Positions 1-6,925 are shown, counted from the first letter of the stretch. The stretch: 8,516 nucleotides of DNA from CAYUYH01 sp964449175 (GCA_964449175.1 CAYUYH010000120.1:1-8516), one strand, 5' to 3'. Made by a program: numbers and translations. Notes: generated by a model not told the origin, from the sequence alone.

Positions 1-501
1 TCCCAGCAGCGCGAGCGAGCCGGCGGCCGACACCAGGAACTCCCCCAGCGCCACCGGCGGCCGAAGCTCCGGCAGGAGGTCCAACCCCGACTGCTTGGCC
101 GCGGCGATGCAATGGCCAAGCCACCTGCGGGCCTTGCCCTCGCCGAGCTGTTCCCTGCCGGCCAGGCTGCGCTCGAAGACGACCGGCTGGAGCGACGCAG
201 CGGCCAGCTCGGTGCCCTTCTCCAGCAGCCAGTCCAGCCGCTTGCCCTTGGGCAGGGCGAAACCCAGGTGCACCTCGCTGCCGCCGCGCACGGCCGGCGG
301 GAGCCGCCTGGTAACAGTCACCGTCACCTCGCCGCGGCCAGTGGCGGCGATCCTGCCGATCGCCCGGCCGCCGCGACCGTCGAACAGCTCGACCTCGGTC
401 CCGGCCGGCAGGCGCAGAACACTGGCGGCGTGGTGCGCCTCCTGGCCGGTCAGCCGGACGGTCTCGCCGTCGAGGTCCTCGATGTGGAAGCGGCGGGTCA
501 T
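1..501 (-). CDS. rsmE: 16S rRNA (uracil-1498-N3)-methyltransferase RsmE, 5' part, truncated by the window edge
   Basis: RsmE methylates N3 of U1498 in 16S rRNA, in the decoding region of the 30S subunit, using S-adenosylmethionine. The visible 167 codons start at ATG 501 (MTRRFHIEDLDG) and run open to base 1. Residues 1-70 look like the N-terminal PUA-like RNA-binding domain, with the family's HH..SVLRLPAGTEVELFDG pattern near residues 23-42. The SPOUT domain then begins with the typical strand and helix FALPKGKRLDWLLEKGTEL around residues 80-98, followed by a helix containing AAKQSG. Family members are usually about 240 residues, so roughly the last third, including the knotted SAM-binding loop, lies outside the window. 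The start is 17 bp after the permease stop and has only a weak ribosome binding site. No terminator is visible in between, so it is probably cotranscribed with the exporter, although its function is housekeeping. Family identification is strong. Confidence 0.9.
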   Translation of the reverse strand, partial: MTRRFHIEDLDGETVRLTGQEAHHAASVLRLPAGTEVELFDGRGGRAIGRIAATGRGEVTVTVTRRLPPAVRGGSEVHLGFALPKGKRLDWLLEKGTELAAASLQPVVFERSLAGREQLGEGKARRWLGHCIAAAKQSGLDLLPELRPPVALGEFLVSAAGSLALLG

Positions 502-518
502 GTTGCCCCGGATGCTCG

Positions 519-1784
519 CTACTCGTGCCGAAGGGCGACGATCGGGTCCAGCTTGGCCGCCCGCACGGCCGGGTACAGCCCGAAGACTATCCCCACGCCC
601 ACGCTGATGCAAAGCGACAGGATCACGGCGTACGCCGGCACCAGCGTCGGCATACCGGCGAACTGCTCGATGGCCCAGGGAATAGTCACGCCGATGATAA
701 TGCCGACGATCCCGCCGAGCGAAGACAGCACCACCGTCTCGATCAGGAACTGGATGATGATCTGCTTTCGCTTGGCGCCGACGGCCCGGCGGATGCCGAT
801 TTCCCGCGTGCGCTCCGTGACCGACGCGAGCATGATGTTCATGATGCCGATGCCGCCGACAAGCAGGCTGATGCCCGCGATGGAGCCCAGGACGATGTTG
901 AACGTCCGCTTGGTGGCCTTGGCGTGCTCCAGCAGCGTCAGCGGCACGGAGACGCGGTAGTCCATCTTCTTGTGGAATCTGGCGAACATCGCGCGGATCG
1001 CCTCGGCGGTGGACTCGACCTGGCTTCTGTCGGCGACCTCGACCAGGATCATGTGCAGCTCGACCAGCTCCCGGCTGAACGAGCCCTCGGCCCGTTGCGT
1101 GACCACGTCGCCATAGCGCTCGCGGGCGACGTTTATGGGAATGTAGACGTCGACCTCCTGGTCGGGCGTCTGGATGCTGCCGGCCGACCGCTCGCTGTGG
1201 ACAATTCCGATCACCTTGAAGTAGTCGCTGCCGATGCGAATCGGCTGCCCGATGGTGTGCTCGGCGGCCAGCAGGCGCCTGGCCGCGTACTCCGTCAGCA
1301 CGCAGACGGGCGAGATGCCGTCGAGATCGCCTTGCGACAGGACGCGTCCGGCGAGCACCTTGCGGTTGACGAGCTTGAACCAGTCGGCCGTCGTGCCCAT
1401 CACGCGAAGCTCCAGCGACCGCTCGCCCAACTGCCCGTCCATGCGCACCTGCTTGACCGGCACGGTGCGGGCGACCGTCGGCATGGTGGCGCGGATGCGC
1501 TGCTCGTCGGCATATTCCAGCCCGTAGATGCTCATGAAGGACCGGCGGGTCTGAGTCTGCTCTTCCTGGACCGGCTTGACCGACGTGATGATGATGTTAT
1601 TGCTGCCGAGCTTGCGGATCTGCTCCAGCGCCTCCTTGCTGGCGCCCTCGCCGACGGCGAGCATGGCGATCACGCTGCCGCAGCCGAACACCACGCCAAG
1701 CATGGTCAGCAGGCTCCTGAGCTTGTGGAGCATCAGGTTCTTGATGCCCAGGCGGATGTTGCGGACTATCCGGGAGCGGTGCAT
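519..1784 (-). CDS. MacB/FtsX-type ABC transporter permease
   Basis: This 421-residue inner-membrane protein has the four-helix MacB/FtsX (type VII ABC) plan. TM1 is at about residues 24-45 and is followed by the family's GEGAS segment and LGSNNIII. A large periplasmic domain (MacB_PCD type) covers about 46-290. TM2 to TM4 lie at about 297-320, 345-369 and 381-403. The FtsX-domain signature is nearly canonical: GSIAGISLLVGGIGIMNIML, then SVTERTREIGIRRAVGAKR at about 321-339, ending with AAKLDPIVALRHE. In E. coli MacB this part is fused to the ATPase. Here it is separate, with the ATPase in the gene before it. ATG 1784 shares one base with the ATPase stop (TGATG), which implies translational coupling. 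The frame is open upstream to 2126, but that stretch lies over the ATPase gene and is not credible protein. Such permeases work mechanically (mechanotransmission), driving substrate from the periplasm through adaptor and outer-membrane channel. Substrate unknown. Confidence 0.93.
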   Translation of the reverse strand: MHRSRIVRNIRLGIKNLMLHKLRSLLTMLGVVFGCGSVIAMLAVGEGASKEALEQIRKLGSNNIIITSVKPVQEEQTQTRRSFMSIYGLEYADEQRIRATMPTVARTVPVKQVRMDGQLGERSLELRVMGTTADWFKLVNRKVLAGRVLSQGDLDGISPVCVLTEYAARRLLAAEHTIGQPIRIGSDYFKVIGIVHSERSAGSIQTPDQEVDVYIPINVARERYGDVVTQRAEGSFSRELVELHMILVEVADRSQVESTAEAIRAMFARFHKKMDYRVSVPLTLLEHAKATKRTFNIVLGSIAGISLLVGGIGIMNIMLASVTERTREIGIRRAVGAKRKQIIIQFLIETVVLSSLGGIVGIIIGVTIPWAIEQFAGMPTLVPAYAVILSLCISVGVGIVFGLYPAVRAAKLDPIVALRHE

Positions 1785-2509
1785 CAGTCCTGGCCCTCGA
1801 TTCGGTCCACCAACCCGTCGCGCATGTGCACGCGGCGGCGGGCGAAGGCGGCGATGTTGCCCTCGTGGGTGACCAGCACGATCGTCTTGCCGGCGCGATT
1901 CAGCTCGGCGAACATTTCCATGATCTGCTCGCCGGTGGCCGAGTCGAGGTTGCCGGTGGGCTCGTCGGCCAGCAGTACGGCCGGGTCGTTCGCCAGCGAC
2001 CGCCCGACTGCCACGCGCTGCTGCTGCCCGCCGCTGAGCTCCATCGGGCGGTGGTGCAGACGGTCGGCCAAGCCTACCAGCTCGGCCAGCTCCTCCGCCT
2101 TGGCGGCGCTGCTGGCTGCATCCCAACCCTGGTAGTACAGCGGCAGCTCGATGTTCTCCTGCACGGTCAACTGCGGGATGAGGTTGAAGCTCTGGAAGAT
2201 GAAGCCGATCTCTTGCAGGCGGATCTCGCTAAGGTCGTCGTCGGCCAGTTGGCTCACATCCTGGCCGTTGAGTACGTACTGCCCACTGGTGGGGCGGTCC
2301 AGGCAGCCGAGAAGGTTCAGCATCGTGCTCTTGCCGGACCCGCTTGGCCCCATGATCGCCCAGAAGCCGCCCCGCGGCACCGACAGGCTCACGCCGTCCA
2401 GTGCGTGCACCTGCGTCGTGCCCATCTGATAGGTCTTGCGAACGTCCCGCAGAACCACCATCGCATCGTTGGCAGCCTGGGGCGGACTGTCTGCGGGCCT
2501 GTTGATCAT
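1784..2509 (-). CDS. ABC transporter ATP-binding protein, MacB/LolD type
   Basis: This 241-residue cytoplasmic ATPase powers the neighbouring permease. All nucleotide-binding motifs are intact: Walker A GPSGSGKST at residues 54-62, Q-loop FQSFN at 105-109, ABC signature LSGGQQQR at 158-165, Walker B VLLADEPTGNLD at 178-189 with catalytic Glu183, and the H-loop His215. The sequence around LIPQLTVQENIELPL and ADEPTGNLDS is typical of the LolD/MacB/FtsE-like group that pairs with FtsX-type permeases. The gene starts 2 bp after the adaptor stop with only a weak ribosome binding site, and its stop overlaps the permease start by one base, so its translation is probably coupled on both sides. An alternative start is Met17 (2461), just before the conserved MVVLRDVRKTY. 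The first 16 residues look dispensable for the fold. Nothing suggests loss of activity. Confidence 0.95.
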   Translation of the reverse strand: MINRPADSPPQAANDAMVVLRDVRKTYQMGTTQVHALDGVSLSVPRGGFWAIMGPSGSGKSTMLNLLGCLDRPTSGQYVLNGQDVSQLADDDLSEIRLQEIGFIFQSFNLIPQLTVQENIELPLYYQGWDAASSAAKAEELAELVGLADRLHHRPMELSGGQQQRVAVGRSLANDPAVLLADEPTGNLDSATGEQIMEMFAELNRAGKTIVLVTHEGNIAAFARRRVHMRDGLVDRIEGQD

Positions 2510-2511
2510 CT

Positions 2512-2865
2512 CTACTGGGCGCCTGTGTCCTGGCGGGTTCCGCGGGTCTGTCCGGCGCCGTCGTCCTGACGGGCCCCGCGACGCCTGCCTTGCCCGTCTC
2601 CGGCCGGTGCCTGTCCGCCCATTTGCTGCTCCATCGCCTTGCGCAGTTGGGCCATCTGGTCTCGCTGCTCGGGCGTGAGGTTCGCGAGGAACTGCCGGCG
2701 CTGTTCGGGCGTCATGTCACGTAGCTTGGTCGGGTCGAACGGCATCTGCCCGGCGGGCTGGCTGGTCGGCCCGGCGCCCGGCTGGACGGCGGCTACCGCC
2801 GGCATGGATGCCGCCCGCAGACCGTCCGGAACCTCAGGGCCCTGGCCGTCCTCGGTGGCCGAGGG
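2512..2865 (-). other. Adaptor C-terminal tail: low-complexity segment with paired TPEQR (LTxxQ-like) motifs
   Basis: About 115 residues of the adaptor (505-622) follow the end of the normal adaptor fold. The first part is Pro/Ala/Gln-rich with TSQPAGQ. Residues 555-587 are predicted helical and contain a near-duplication, MTPEQRRQFLAN followed by LTPEQRDQMAQL. This resembles the LTxxQ motifs of the Spy/CpxP periplasmic chaperone family. The end (588-622) is Gly/Gln/Arg-rich with an imperfect repeat, RGARQDDGAGQ and RGTRQDTGAQ. The tail should lie in the periplasm. The repeats are seen directly. Any chaperone-like role is inference from two short motifs, and the segment is much shorter than a Spy domain. 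Confidence 0.6.
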
Positions 2866-4380
2866 CGCCAGCGGCGGCGCCAGGAGCACCTGCTCGCCTT
2901 CCGCCAGTCCGCTGACGATGCGAACCATCCTGTTGTTGTCTAGTCCGACCTGCACTTCCCGCCGCTCGCTGCCGCCGCCGGTCCACACGTAGGCGACCGT
3001 CTTGCCGCCGACGCGCGCGATCGCCTGGAGCGGGACGAACAGCGCGTCCTCGTACTGTTCGACGATGATCTCAGCCCGGCAAGTCATGCCCGGGCGCAGA
3101 TCGCTGGCGTCGCCGTCGATTTGAATATCCGTGTTGTAGACCTTCAGGTCCGGGTTCATCCATCGGCTCTGCGCGTCCGGCAGCAGGCCGATCTTGGTGA
3201 CCCGGCCCCAGAACACCTTGCCCGGCATCGCGTCCACTGTCAGCCGGACGGGCATGCCCTGGCTGACCTTCCTGAGGCTGGCCTCGTGGACCTTCACCTC
3301 CGCGGTCATCTCCGACGTCGTCGGCAGGTCGATCAACTCCTCGCGCTCGCGCACCTGGCTGCCCTCCTGTAGCGGCTCGGTGTTGCCGCGCCAGTTGCCC
3401 TTGCCGGTAGTGGCATAGACGACCATGCCGCTCACCGGGGCGACGATCCGGCACTTGGCGATCTGCTGGTTGAGCTTGTCGAGCTTGTCCGTCTGGCGCT
3501 GGTACTCCGACTGCCTGGCCTTCAGTTCCGCCTCGGCCTGGATCAGGTCGGCGGCGGCCTTCAGTTTCGTCCGCTTCAGGGCCTCGGTCGCCTGCTCCAG
3601 GTCGCTCTGGCGCTGGTCGAGATTGCGCTGGTGGGTGTACGTCTCCAACAGGGTCAACTCGCCGTCAGCCAGCTCGAGGTTGATCGCGGCGCGATTCTTG
3701 GCCAGCCTGTCGGCCTCCAGCTCGGTGCGGGTGATGTATCCGGATGCGGCCAGCCGCTCCGACCCGGCGAGGTTGTCCTCCGCCCGGCGGAGCTCCTCTT
3801 GGGCTATGGTGATATCGGCCTTCACCTGCTGGCGCTCGCGGGGGTAGTCGCCGTTGACGTACTTGTCCAGGTCCTGTTGGGCGAACTTGCGCTGGAGTTC
3901 CGCCTTGGCGATGTCGCTTTCCGTTTGGCTCTTCATGACCTCCAGGTTTTCCCTGGCCTGGATGAAGGAGGCCTCGGCGTTCTGGAGGACGATCTGCTGC
4001 TGTGTCCGCGCGTCGACCAGTTGGCTGGCGTCCAGCTCGACCAGCAGTGCGCCCTTCTCCACGTGCGTGCCCTCGGGGATCAGGCTGAGGATGGTCGTCA
4101 TGCCCTCGACTTCGTTCTTCAGGACGACCTGCTCCTGGTTCGTCACCGTGCCCGACTCGATGACGCTGATGGTCAGCGGGCCTCGGCGGACCTCGGCCAG
4201 GGCGATGCCGTTGTTGTCTCCGCTCGAGCCGTTCAGCATCGCATACGCAATGACCGCCACCACGGCGATCGCCGCGATGGCGACGGCGATCCGGACCGGC
4301 CTGCGGCGGGCGAGGAGCCGAAGGGCCGCGCTAGTTGTTGATCGTATCCGGTTGGTATTCACGCCAGTTCCCTTTCTCAT
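2512..4380 (-). CDS. HlyD/MacA-type periplasmic adaptor with a long C-terminal tail
   Basis: This 622-residue membrane-fusion protein bridges the permease to the outer-membrane channel. A single N-terminal membrane anchor (about residues 31-48, IAVAIAAIAVVAVIAYAML) follows an Arg-rich start. Then come the first lipoyl-like half (about 70-118, with IPEGTHVEKGALLVELD), a long alpha-helical hairpin (about 120-305), the second lipoyl half with IVAPVSGMVVYA (312-323), and a family-specific segment GNWRGNTEPLQEGSQVRER (328-346). A beta-barrel (about 355-440, DLRPGMTCRAEIIVEQYEDALFVPLQAI) and a membrane-proximal domain to about 505 complete the canonical fold. The remaining 115 residues are low complexity and contain two TPEQR repeats (556-574). 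ATG 4380 overlaps the previous gene by 50 bp and has a poorly spaced GGAAG. GTG 4362 (residue 7), preceded by AAGGGA with 6-nt spacing, is an attractive alternative start. Family certain, exact start uncertain. Confidence 0.92.
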   Translation of the reverse strand: MRKGTGVNTNRIRSTTSAALRLLARRRPVRIAVAIAAIAVVAVIAYAMLNGSSGDNNGIALAEVRRGPLTISVIESGTVTNQEQVVLKNEVEGMTTILSLIPEGTHVEKGALLVELDASQLVDARTQQQIVLQNAEASFIQARENLEVMKSQTESDIAKAELQRKFAQQDLDKYVNGDYPRERQQVKADITIAQEELRRAEDNLAGSERLAASGYITRTELEADRLAKNRAAINLELADGELTLLETYTHQRNLDQRQSDLEQATEALKRTKLKAAADLIQAEAELKARQSEYQRQTDKLDKLNQQIAKCRIVAPVSGMVVYATTGKGNWRGNTEPLQEGSQVREREELIDLPTTSEMTAEVKVHEASLRKVSQGMPVRLTVDAMPGKVFWGRVTKIGLLPDAQSRWMNPDLKVYNTDIQIDGDASDLRPGMTCRAEIIVEQYEDALFVPLQAIARVGGKTVAYVWTGGGSERREVQVGLDNNRMVRIVSGLAEGEQVLLAPPLAPSATEDGQGPEVPDGLRAASMPAVAAVQPGAGPTSQPAGQMPFDPTKLRDMTPEQRRQFLANLTPEQRDQMAQLRKAMEQQMGGQAPAGDGQGRRRGARQDDGAGQTRGTRQDTGAQ

Positions 4381-6229
4381 CTACTTCCAACACCCCCATG
4401 TCGCGTTGGAGCTCCAGCTCGGCTACGCGGTAGCTCACCGCGGCCGCGGTCAGGGCGTTCTGCGCCGAAACGAGCGCCTCCTGCGCCTCCAGCACGTCGC
4501 GCACCTCGGCCCGCCCCAGCTCCAGGAACAGGTCGGTGCTGTCGACGCGTCGCTTGGCGACCACGACGGCCTGGGCCTGGATGGCGTAGCCCTCCCGCGC
4601 GCTGAGGAGGTTGCGGAGGGCGTCGCGGACCTGGAGCTTGACCTGGTCTTCGAGGTCTTGTGCGTTTCTGACGGCCCGCTCGAGCGAGATGTAGCTGTTG
4701 CGATAGGCGTTTCGCTCGGCGGTGCGTTCCAGCGGCAGGTCGAGCAGCAGCGAGGCGGTGTAGACGCCGTGCTCTGGGTCGATCCTCGCGTCGGGCGAAC
4801 CGGCGGAGCCCAGCCCTCGGCTGGCGCCGGCCCGGGCGGTTCCCGTCAGCGTCAGCCCCGCCTTCAGGGCGTCGGCGGCCACCACGACTCCGCGCTGGGC
4901 GTCGAAGACCTGGCCGATGGCCAGCCGCAGGTCCAGCCTGTTAGTAAGTGCGATCATGATCGCCTTGTCGCTTGCCATCTCCAGGGGCCCGCCTCCTTCT
5001 CGCGTGGGCTCGACGAGCTTGACCTCCTCGCCGTCGGCGGGCCGGGTCGTCGGCTGCGACGGCTGGGTCGTCGGCTGTGACGGCTGGGTCGTCGGCTGTG
5101 ACGGCTGGGTCGCGGCGGCGCTGGCCTGCTCCAACCCGCTGATCTTGGCCAGCCGAACCAGCTCGTTGCGGTCCAGGTCGATCTTGGCGTCGGCGGGCAG
5201 GCCGAGCGTGATCTTGAACGTATCAAGCCGGCGGGCATACGACTGAAGCGCCGAGACCCACCGGTCGCGGGCACGCAGCTCGTCCTGACGCGCCTGGTCC
5301 AGTTGGATCGGCGGCAGGCGGCCCTCGTCGGCCATGGCGCTGACGCGGCGCGTGGCTGCGATCAGGCGCCTGTAGCTGTCCTCGGTGTTGGCTACCTGGT
5401 CGAGCTGCTGGAGCACGGAGAGGTATTCGCTGGCCACGCGCACGGCCAGTGTGCGCTTGTACCTGGCGAACGTGTACAGCGAGTATGCAAGGTCGCGCTC
5501 CGCCTGTGTGAGCGGCTCGGTGACCACGTACCGGCCTGCCCCTCGCAGCAGGGGAACGGTGATCGTGGCGTCGGCGTACAGCCCCATCGACGAGGACCGG
5601 TCGGCCGTCAGCAGCTTGACCAGGTCGATCGCGAACTCCGCCGACAGCGCCGCGCCCGTCTTGAGCTTCTTGTCCCACGACAGGCTGCCGGAATTGACCA
5701 CGCCGCGGACGGGGTCGTCGCCGGAGAGGTCCTCGGTGTAGGTCGAGCGGGCGTCGCCGTACAGCAAGCTGCGGAACTGGTTGGACTCCAGGTCCAGCGC
5801 CAGGGCGGCCCGGAAGACGTCTTCCTTGCGACTCTGATAGTCCCTGCTGTTCCGCGCGGCGATCTGAAGGGCCTCGGTCAGGCCGATCACCAGCGGCTTG
5901 TCGCCGTGCCACGGCGGGCCGACGAACTGATCTTCGCCCGGCGGCGGGTAGTTCTTCTCCGGCCAATGGCCGACCTGCTCGAGATACGGCGTTCCCAGCG
6001 ATACCGGCGAGGAGTGGGGCAGGTTCTGGTCCAGCAGCAGGCGGGTCCGCAGCGCCTCGCCGGGGCTGTCGACGCTGAACGGCTCGTTGCGGCCGAATGT
6101 CGCCACCTGGGCCTTGGAGATAACGTCGTAGGCGGAGCTGTCGGCGTCTCGCCGATACCACCCGGGCGTGCATCCGCCCAGGGCGACTGCGACAGCCAAT
6201 GCCGCGATGGTCCATGCGCGGTAGCTCAT
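4331..6229 (-). CDS. TolC-family outer-membrane efflux lipoprotein
   Basis: This is the outer-membrane exit channel of the exporter, 632 residues. Residues 1-20 form a lipoprotein signal: MSYR, a hydrophobic core, and the lipobox LGGC with Cys20 as the likely lipidated residue. The TolC-type fold is built from two related halves. The first helices start near 113 (LVIGLTEALQIAARNSRDYQ) and the second half near 418 (MASDKAIMIALTNRLDLRLAIGQV). Both show the family pattern of a helix beginning with 'AL..N' and ending in long amphipathic helices (about 235-340 and 505-612). Between the halves is a Thr/Gln/Pro-rich linker (373-396). About 90 residues before the first helix (21-112) match nothing I recognise. 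The start ATG 6229 forms an ATGA overlap with the tetR stop and is preceded by GGGAGGT at 5-nt spacing. At 632 residues it is longer than the usual 420-500, which the linker and N-terminal extension account for. Confidence 0.92.
   Translation of the reverse strand: MSYRAWTIAALAVAVALGGCTPGWYRRDADSSAYDVISKAQVATFGRNEPFSVDSPGEALRTRLLLDQNLPHSSPVSLGTPYLEQVGHWPEKNYPPPGEDQFVGPPWHGDKPLVIGLTEALQIAARNSRDYQSRKEDVFRAALALDLESNQFRSLLYGDARSTYTEDLSGDDPVRGVVNSGSLSWDKKLKTGAALSAEFAIDLVKLLTADRSSSMGLYADATITVPLLRGAGRYVVTEPLTQAERDLAYSLYTFARYKRTLAVRVASEYLSVLQQLDQVANTEDSYRRLIAATRRVSAMADEGRLPPIQLDQARQDELRARDRWVSALQSYARRLDTFKITLGLPADAKIDLDRNELVRLAKISGLEQASAAATQPSQPTTQPSQPTTQPSQPTTRPADGEEVKLVEPTREGGGPLEMASDKAIMIALTNRLDLRLAIGQVFDAQRGVVVAADALKAGLTLTGTARAGASRGLGSAGSPDARIDPEHGVYTASLLLDLPLERTAERNAYRNSYISLERAVRNAQDLEDQVKLQVRDALRNLLSAREGYAIQAQAVVVAKRRVDSTDLFLELGRAEVRDVLEAQEALVSAQNALTAAAVSYRVAELELQRDMGVLEVDEKGNWREYQPDTINN
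5044..5112 (-). repeat. 21-bp tandem repeat (about 3.3 copies) encoding a Thr/Gln/Pro linker
   Basis: Three consecutive 21-bp units (5044-5064, 5065-5085, 5086-5106) plus a 6-bp partial unit lie inside the outer-membrane factor gene. The units differ only at one C/T position, where the first unit has C. On the coding strand each unit encodes the seven-residue repeat TQPSQPT, and the linker as a whole is residues 373-396. A length of 21 bp keeps the frame whatever the copy number. The repeat falls at the junction of the two TolC-like halves, where a flexible loop would be tolerated. The near-identity of the units suggests recent slippage expansion. Confidence 0.9.
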
Positions 6230-6873
6230 TGCTGACCTCCCTGGCCGTCGCCATTGGCTGTGGCCGCCGCGTGGTTGACGGTGAGGGCTTCCGCAGGCCC
6301 GGCCCCCGCGCCGCGGAGGAACAGGTCCACGATGGTCCGCGGGCTGCGGGACTCGCCCAGCGACTCGCTCAGCTCCCTGGCGTGCGCCCGCAACATGCTC
6401 AGCAGCACGCCGGCCAGCATCTCCGGGGCGATGTCGTCGCGGACAACCCCGTCGGCCACGCCCCGGCGGAGCAGCTCGCTCACGGCCGTGGCGAGAGATG
6501 CGCGGTGCTTCGTCCAGCGCCGGCGGAGCTCGCCCTTGCACCAGTGCATGCGAACCTCCTCGCTCTGCATCATGCGGAACAGCGGGCGACGCTTGCGGAA
6601 GAACTCCGTGATGCGCTTGCAGACCCGCAGCAACTGCTCGGGGAACGGCGCGCTGTTGGTGGTCTTGGCCAGCAGCTCGCACAGCTCGTCGAAGCCGCTC
6701 ATAGCCGTCTGGAGGAACAGGTCGTCCTTGTCCTTGAAGTAGCGATAGATGGTGCCCTTGCCGACGCCGGCCCGCCCGGCGATGTCGTCGACGGTGATCT
6801 CGTGGAAGCGTCGGCTGGTGAACATCGCCTCCGCCGCCTGCATTATCTCATGACGCCGATTCCGTTTAGCCAT
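6226..6873 (-). CDS. TetR/AcrR-family transcriptional regulator, likely local repressor of the exporter operon
   Basis: This 215-residue protein has a typical TetR-family N-terminal DNA-binding domain. Residues 8-54 run from helix 1 (HEIMQAAEAMFTSRRFHEITV) through the helix-turn-helix VDDIAGRAGVGKGTIYRYFKDKDDLF. The recognition-helix hallmark GKGTIYRYF is intact. Residues 55-185 are helical and would form the dimer and ligand-binding domain. They are rich in Arg and Trp around 100-125 (FRMMQSEEVRMHWCKGELRRRW). The last 30 residues are low-complexity Ala/Gly/Gln. The gene is first in the exporter operon, and its stop overlaps the outer-membrane factor start (ATGA). An inverted repeat 35 bp upstream of its start overlaps the predicted -35 element, which fits negative autoregulation of the whole operon. 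The ligand is unknown. The ribosome binding site is GAAGG at 6884-6888, with a rather long spacing of 10 nt. Confidence 0.94.
   Translation of the reverse strand: MAKRNRRHEIMQAAEAMFTSRRFHEITVDDIAGRAGVGKGTIYRYFKDKDDLFLQTAMSGFDELCELLAKTTNSAPFPEQLLRVCKRITEFFRKRRPLFRMMQSEEVRMHWCKGELRRRWTKHRASLATAVSELLRRGVADGVVRDDIAPEMLAGVLLSMLRAHARELSESLGESRSPRTIVDLFLRGAGAGPAEALTVNHAAATANGDGQGGQQ
6235..6241 (-). promoter_or_regulatory. Ribosome binding site of the outer-membrane factor
   Basis: The minus strand reads GGGAGGT, five nucleotides before ATG 6229 and inside the last codons of tetR. It supports ATG 6229 as the start, together with the lipoprotein signal that begins exactly there. It argues against the much longer open frame that extends upstream to 6682. 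Confidence 0.85.
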
Positions 6874-6894
6874 GCTGGTGATGCCTTCAGGCTC

Positions 6895-6922
6895 AATATA
6901 TACGGTAGAACTGACCAGTCAG
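6895..6922 (-). promoter_or_regulatory. Predicted sigma70-type promoter of the tetR-exporter operon
   Basis: Reading the minus strand, a -35-like CTGACT (6922-6917, four of six matches to TTGACA) is followed after 16 nt by a -10-like TATATT (6900-6895), 21 bp before the tetR start codon. It is one of the few AT-rich spots in a very GC-rich window and lies in the only substantial intergenic gap. An A6 tract (minus strand, 6951-6946) lies further upstream. Consensus elements in this lineage are less well defined than in E. coli, so the assignment is tentative. Confidence 0.5.
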
Positions 6923-6925
6923 TTC
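6908..6925. promoter_or_regulatory. Inverted repeat, likely TetR-family operator
   Basis: The plus-strand sequence GAACTGAC CA GTCAGTTC has perfect 8-bp arms separated by 2 bp. It covers the predicted -35 element and half of the promoter spacer, so a bound dimer would block RNA polymerase. Its core ACTGACCAGTCAGT resembles operators used by several TetR/AcrR-type efflux regulators that recognise TGAC/GTCA half-sites. The first gene downstream encodes such a regulator. Symmetry and position are seen directly. Binding is inferred. Confidence 0.8.

Noticed and set aside
1785..2126. Upstream extension of the permease frame (to 535 codons)
   Set aside because: It lies wholly within the ATPase gene and is Arg/Gly/Ala-rich. 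The permease homology starts just after ATG 1784.
525..2135. 536-codon plus-strand open frame
   Set aside because: It lies antisense to the permease and part of the ATPase. Its translation is His/Asp/Arg/Ala-rich without domains. It is a by-product of high GC at codon position 3 in the real genes.
3854..5080. 408-codon plus-strand open frame
   Set aside because: It is antisense to the adaptor and the outer-membrane factor, crosses their junction, and has no recognisable motifs.
6230..6682. Upstream extension of the outer-membrane factor frame (to 783 codons)
   Set aside because: The extension overlaps tetR in another frame and reads as Arg/Ala/Gly-rich shadow. ATG 6229 has a strong ribosome binding site and begins a proper lipoprotein signal.
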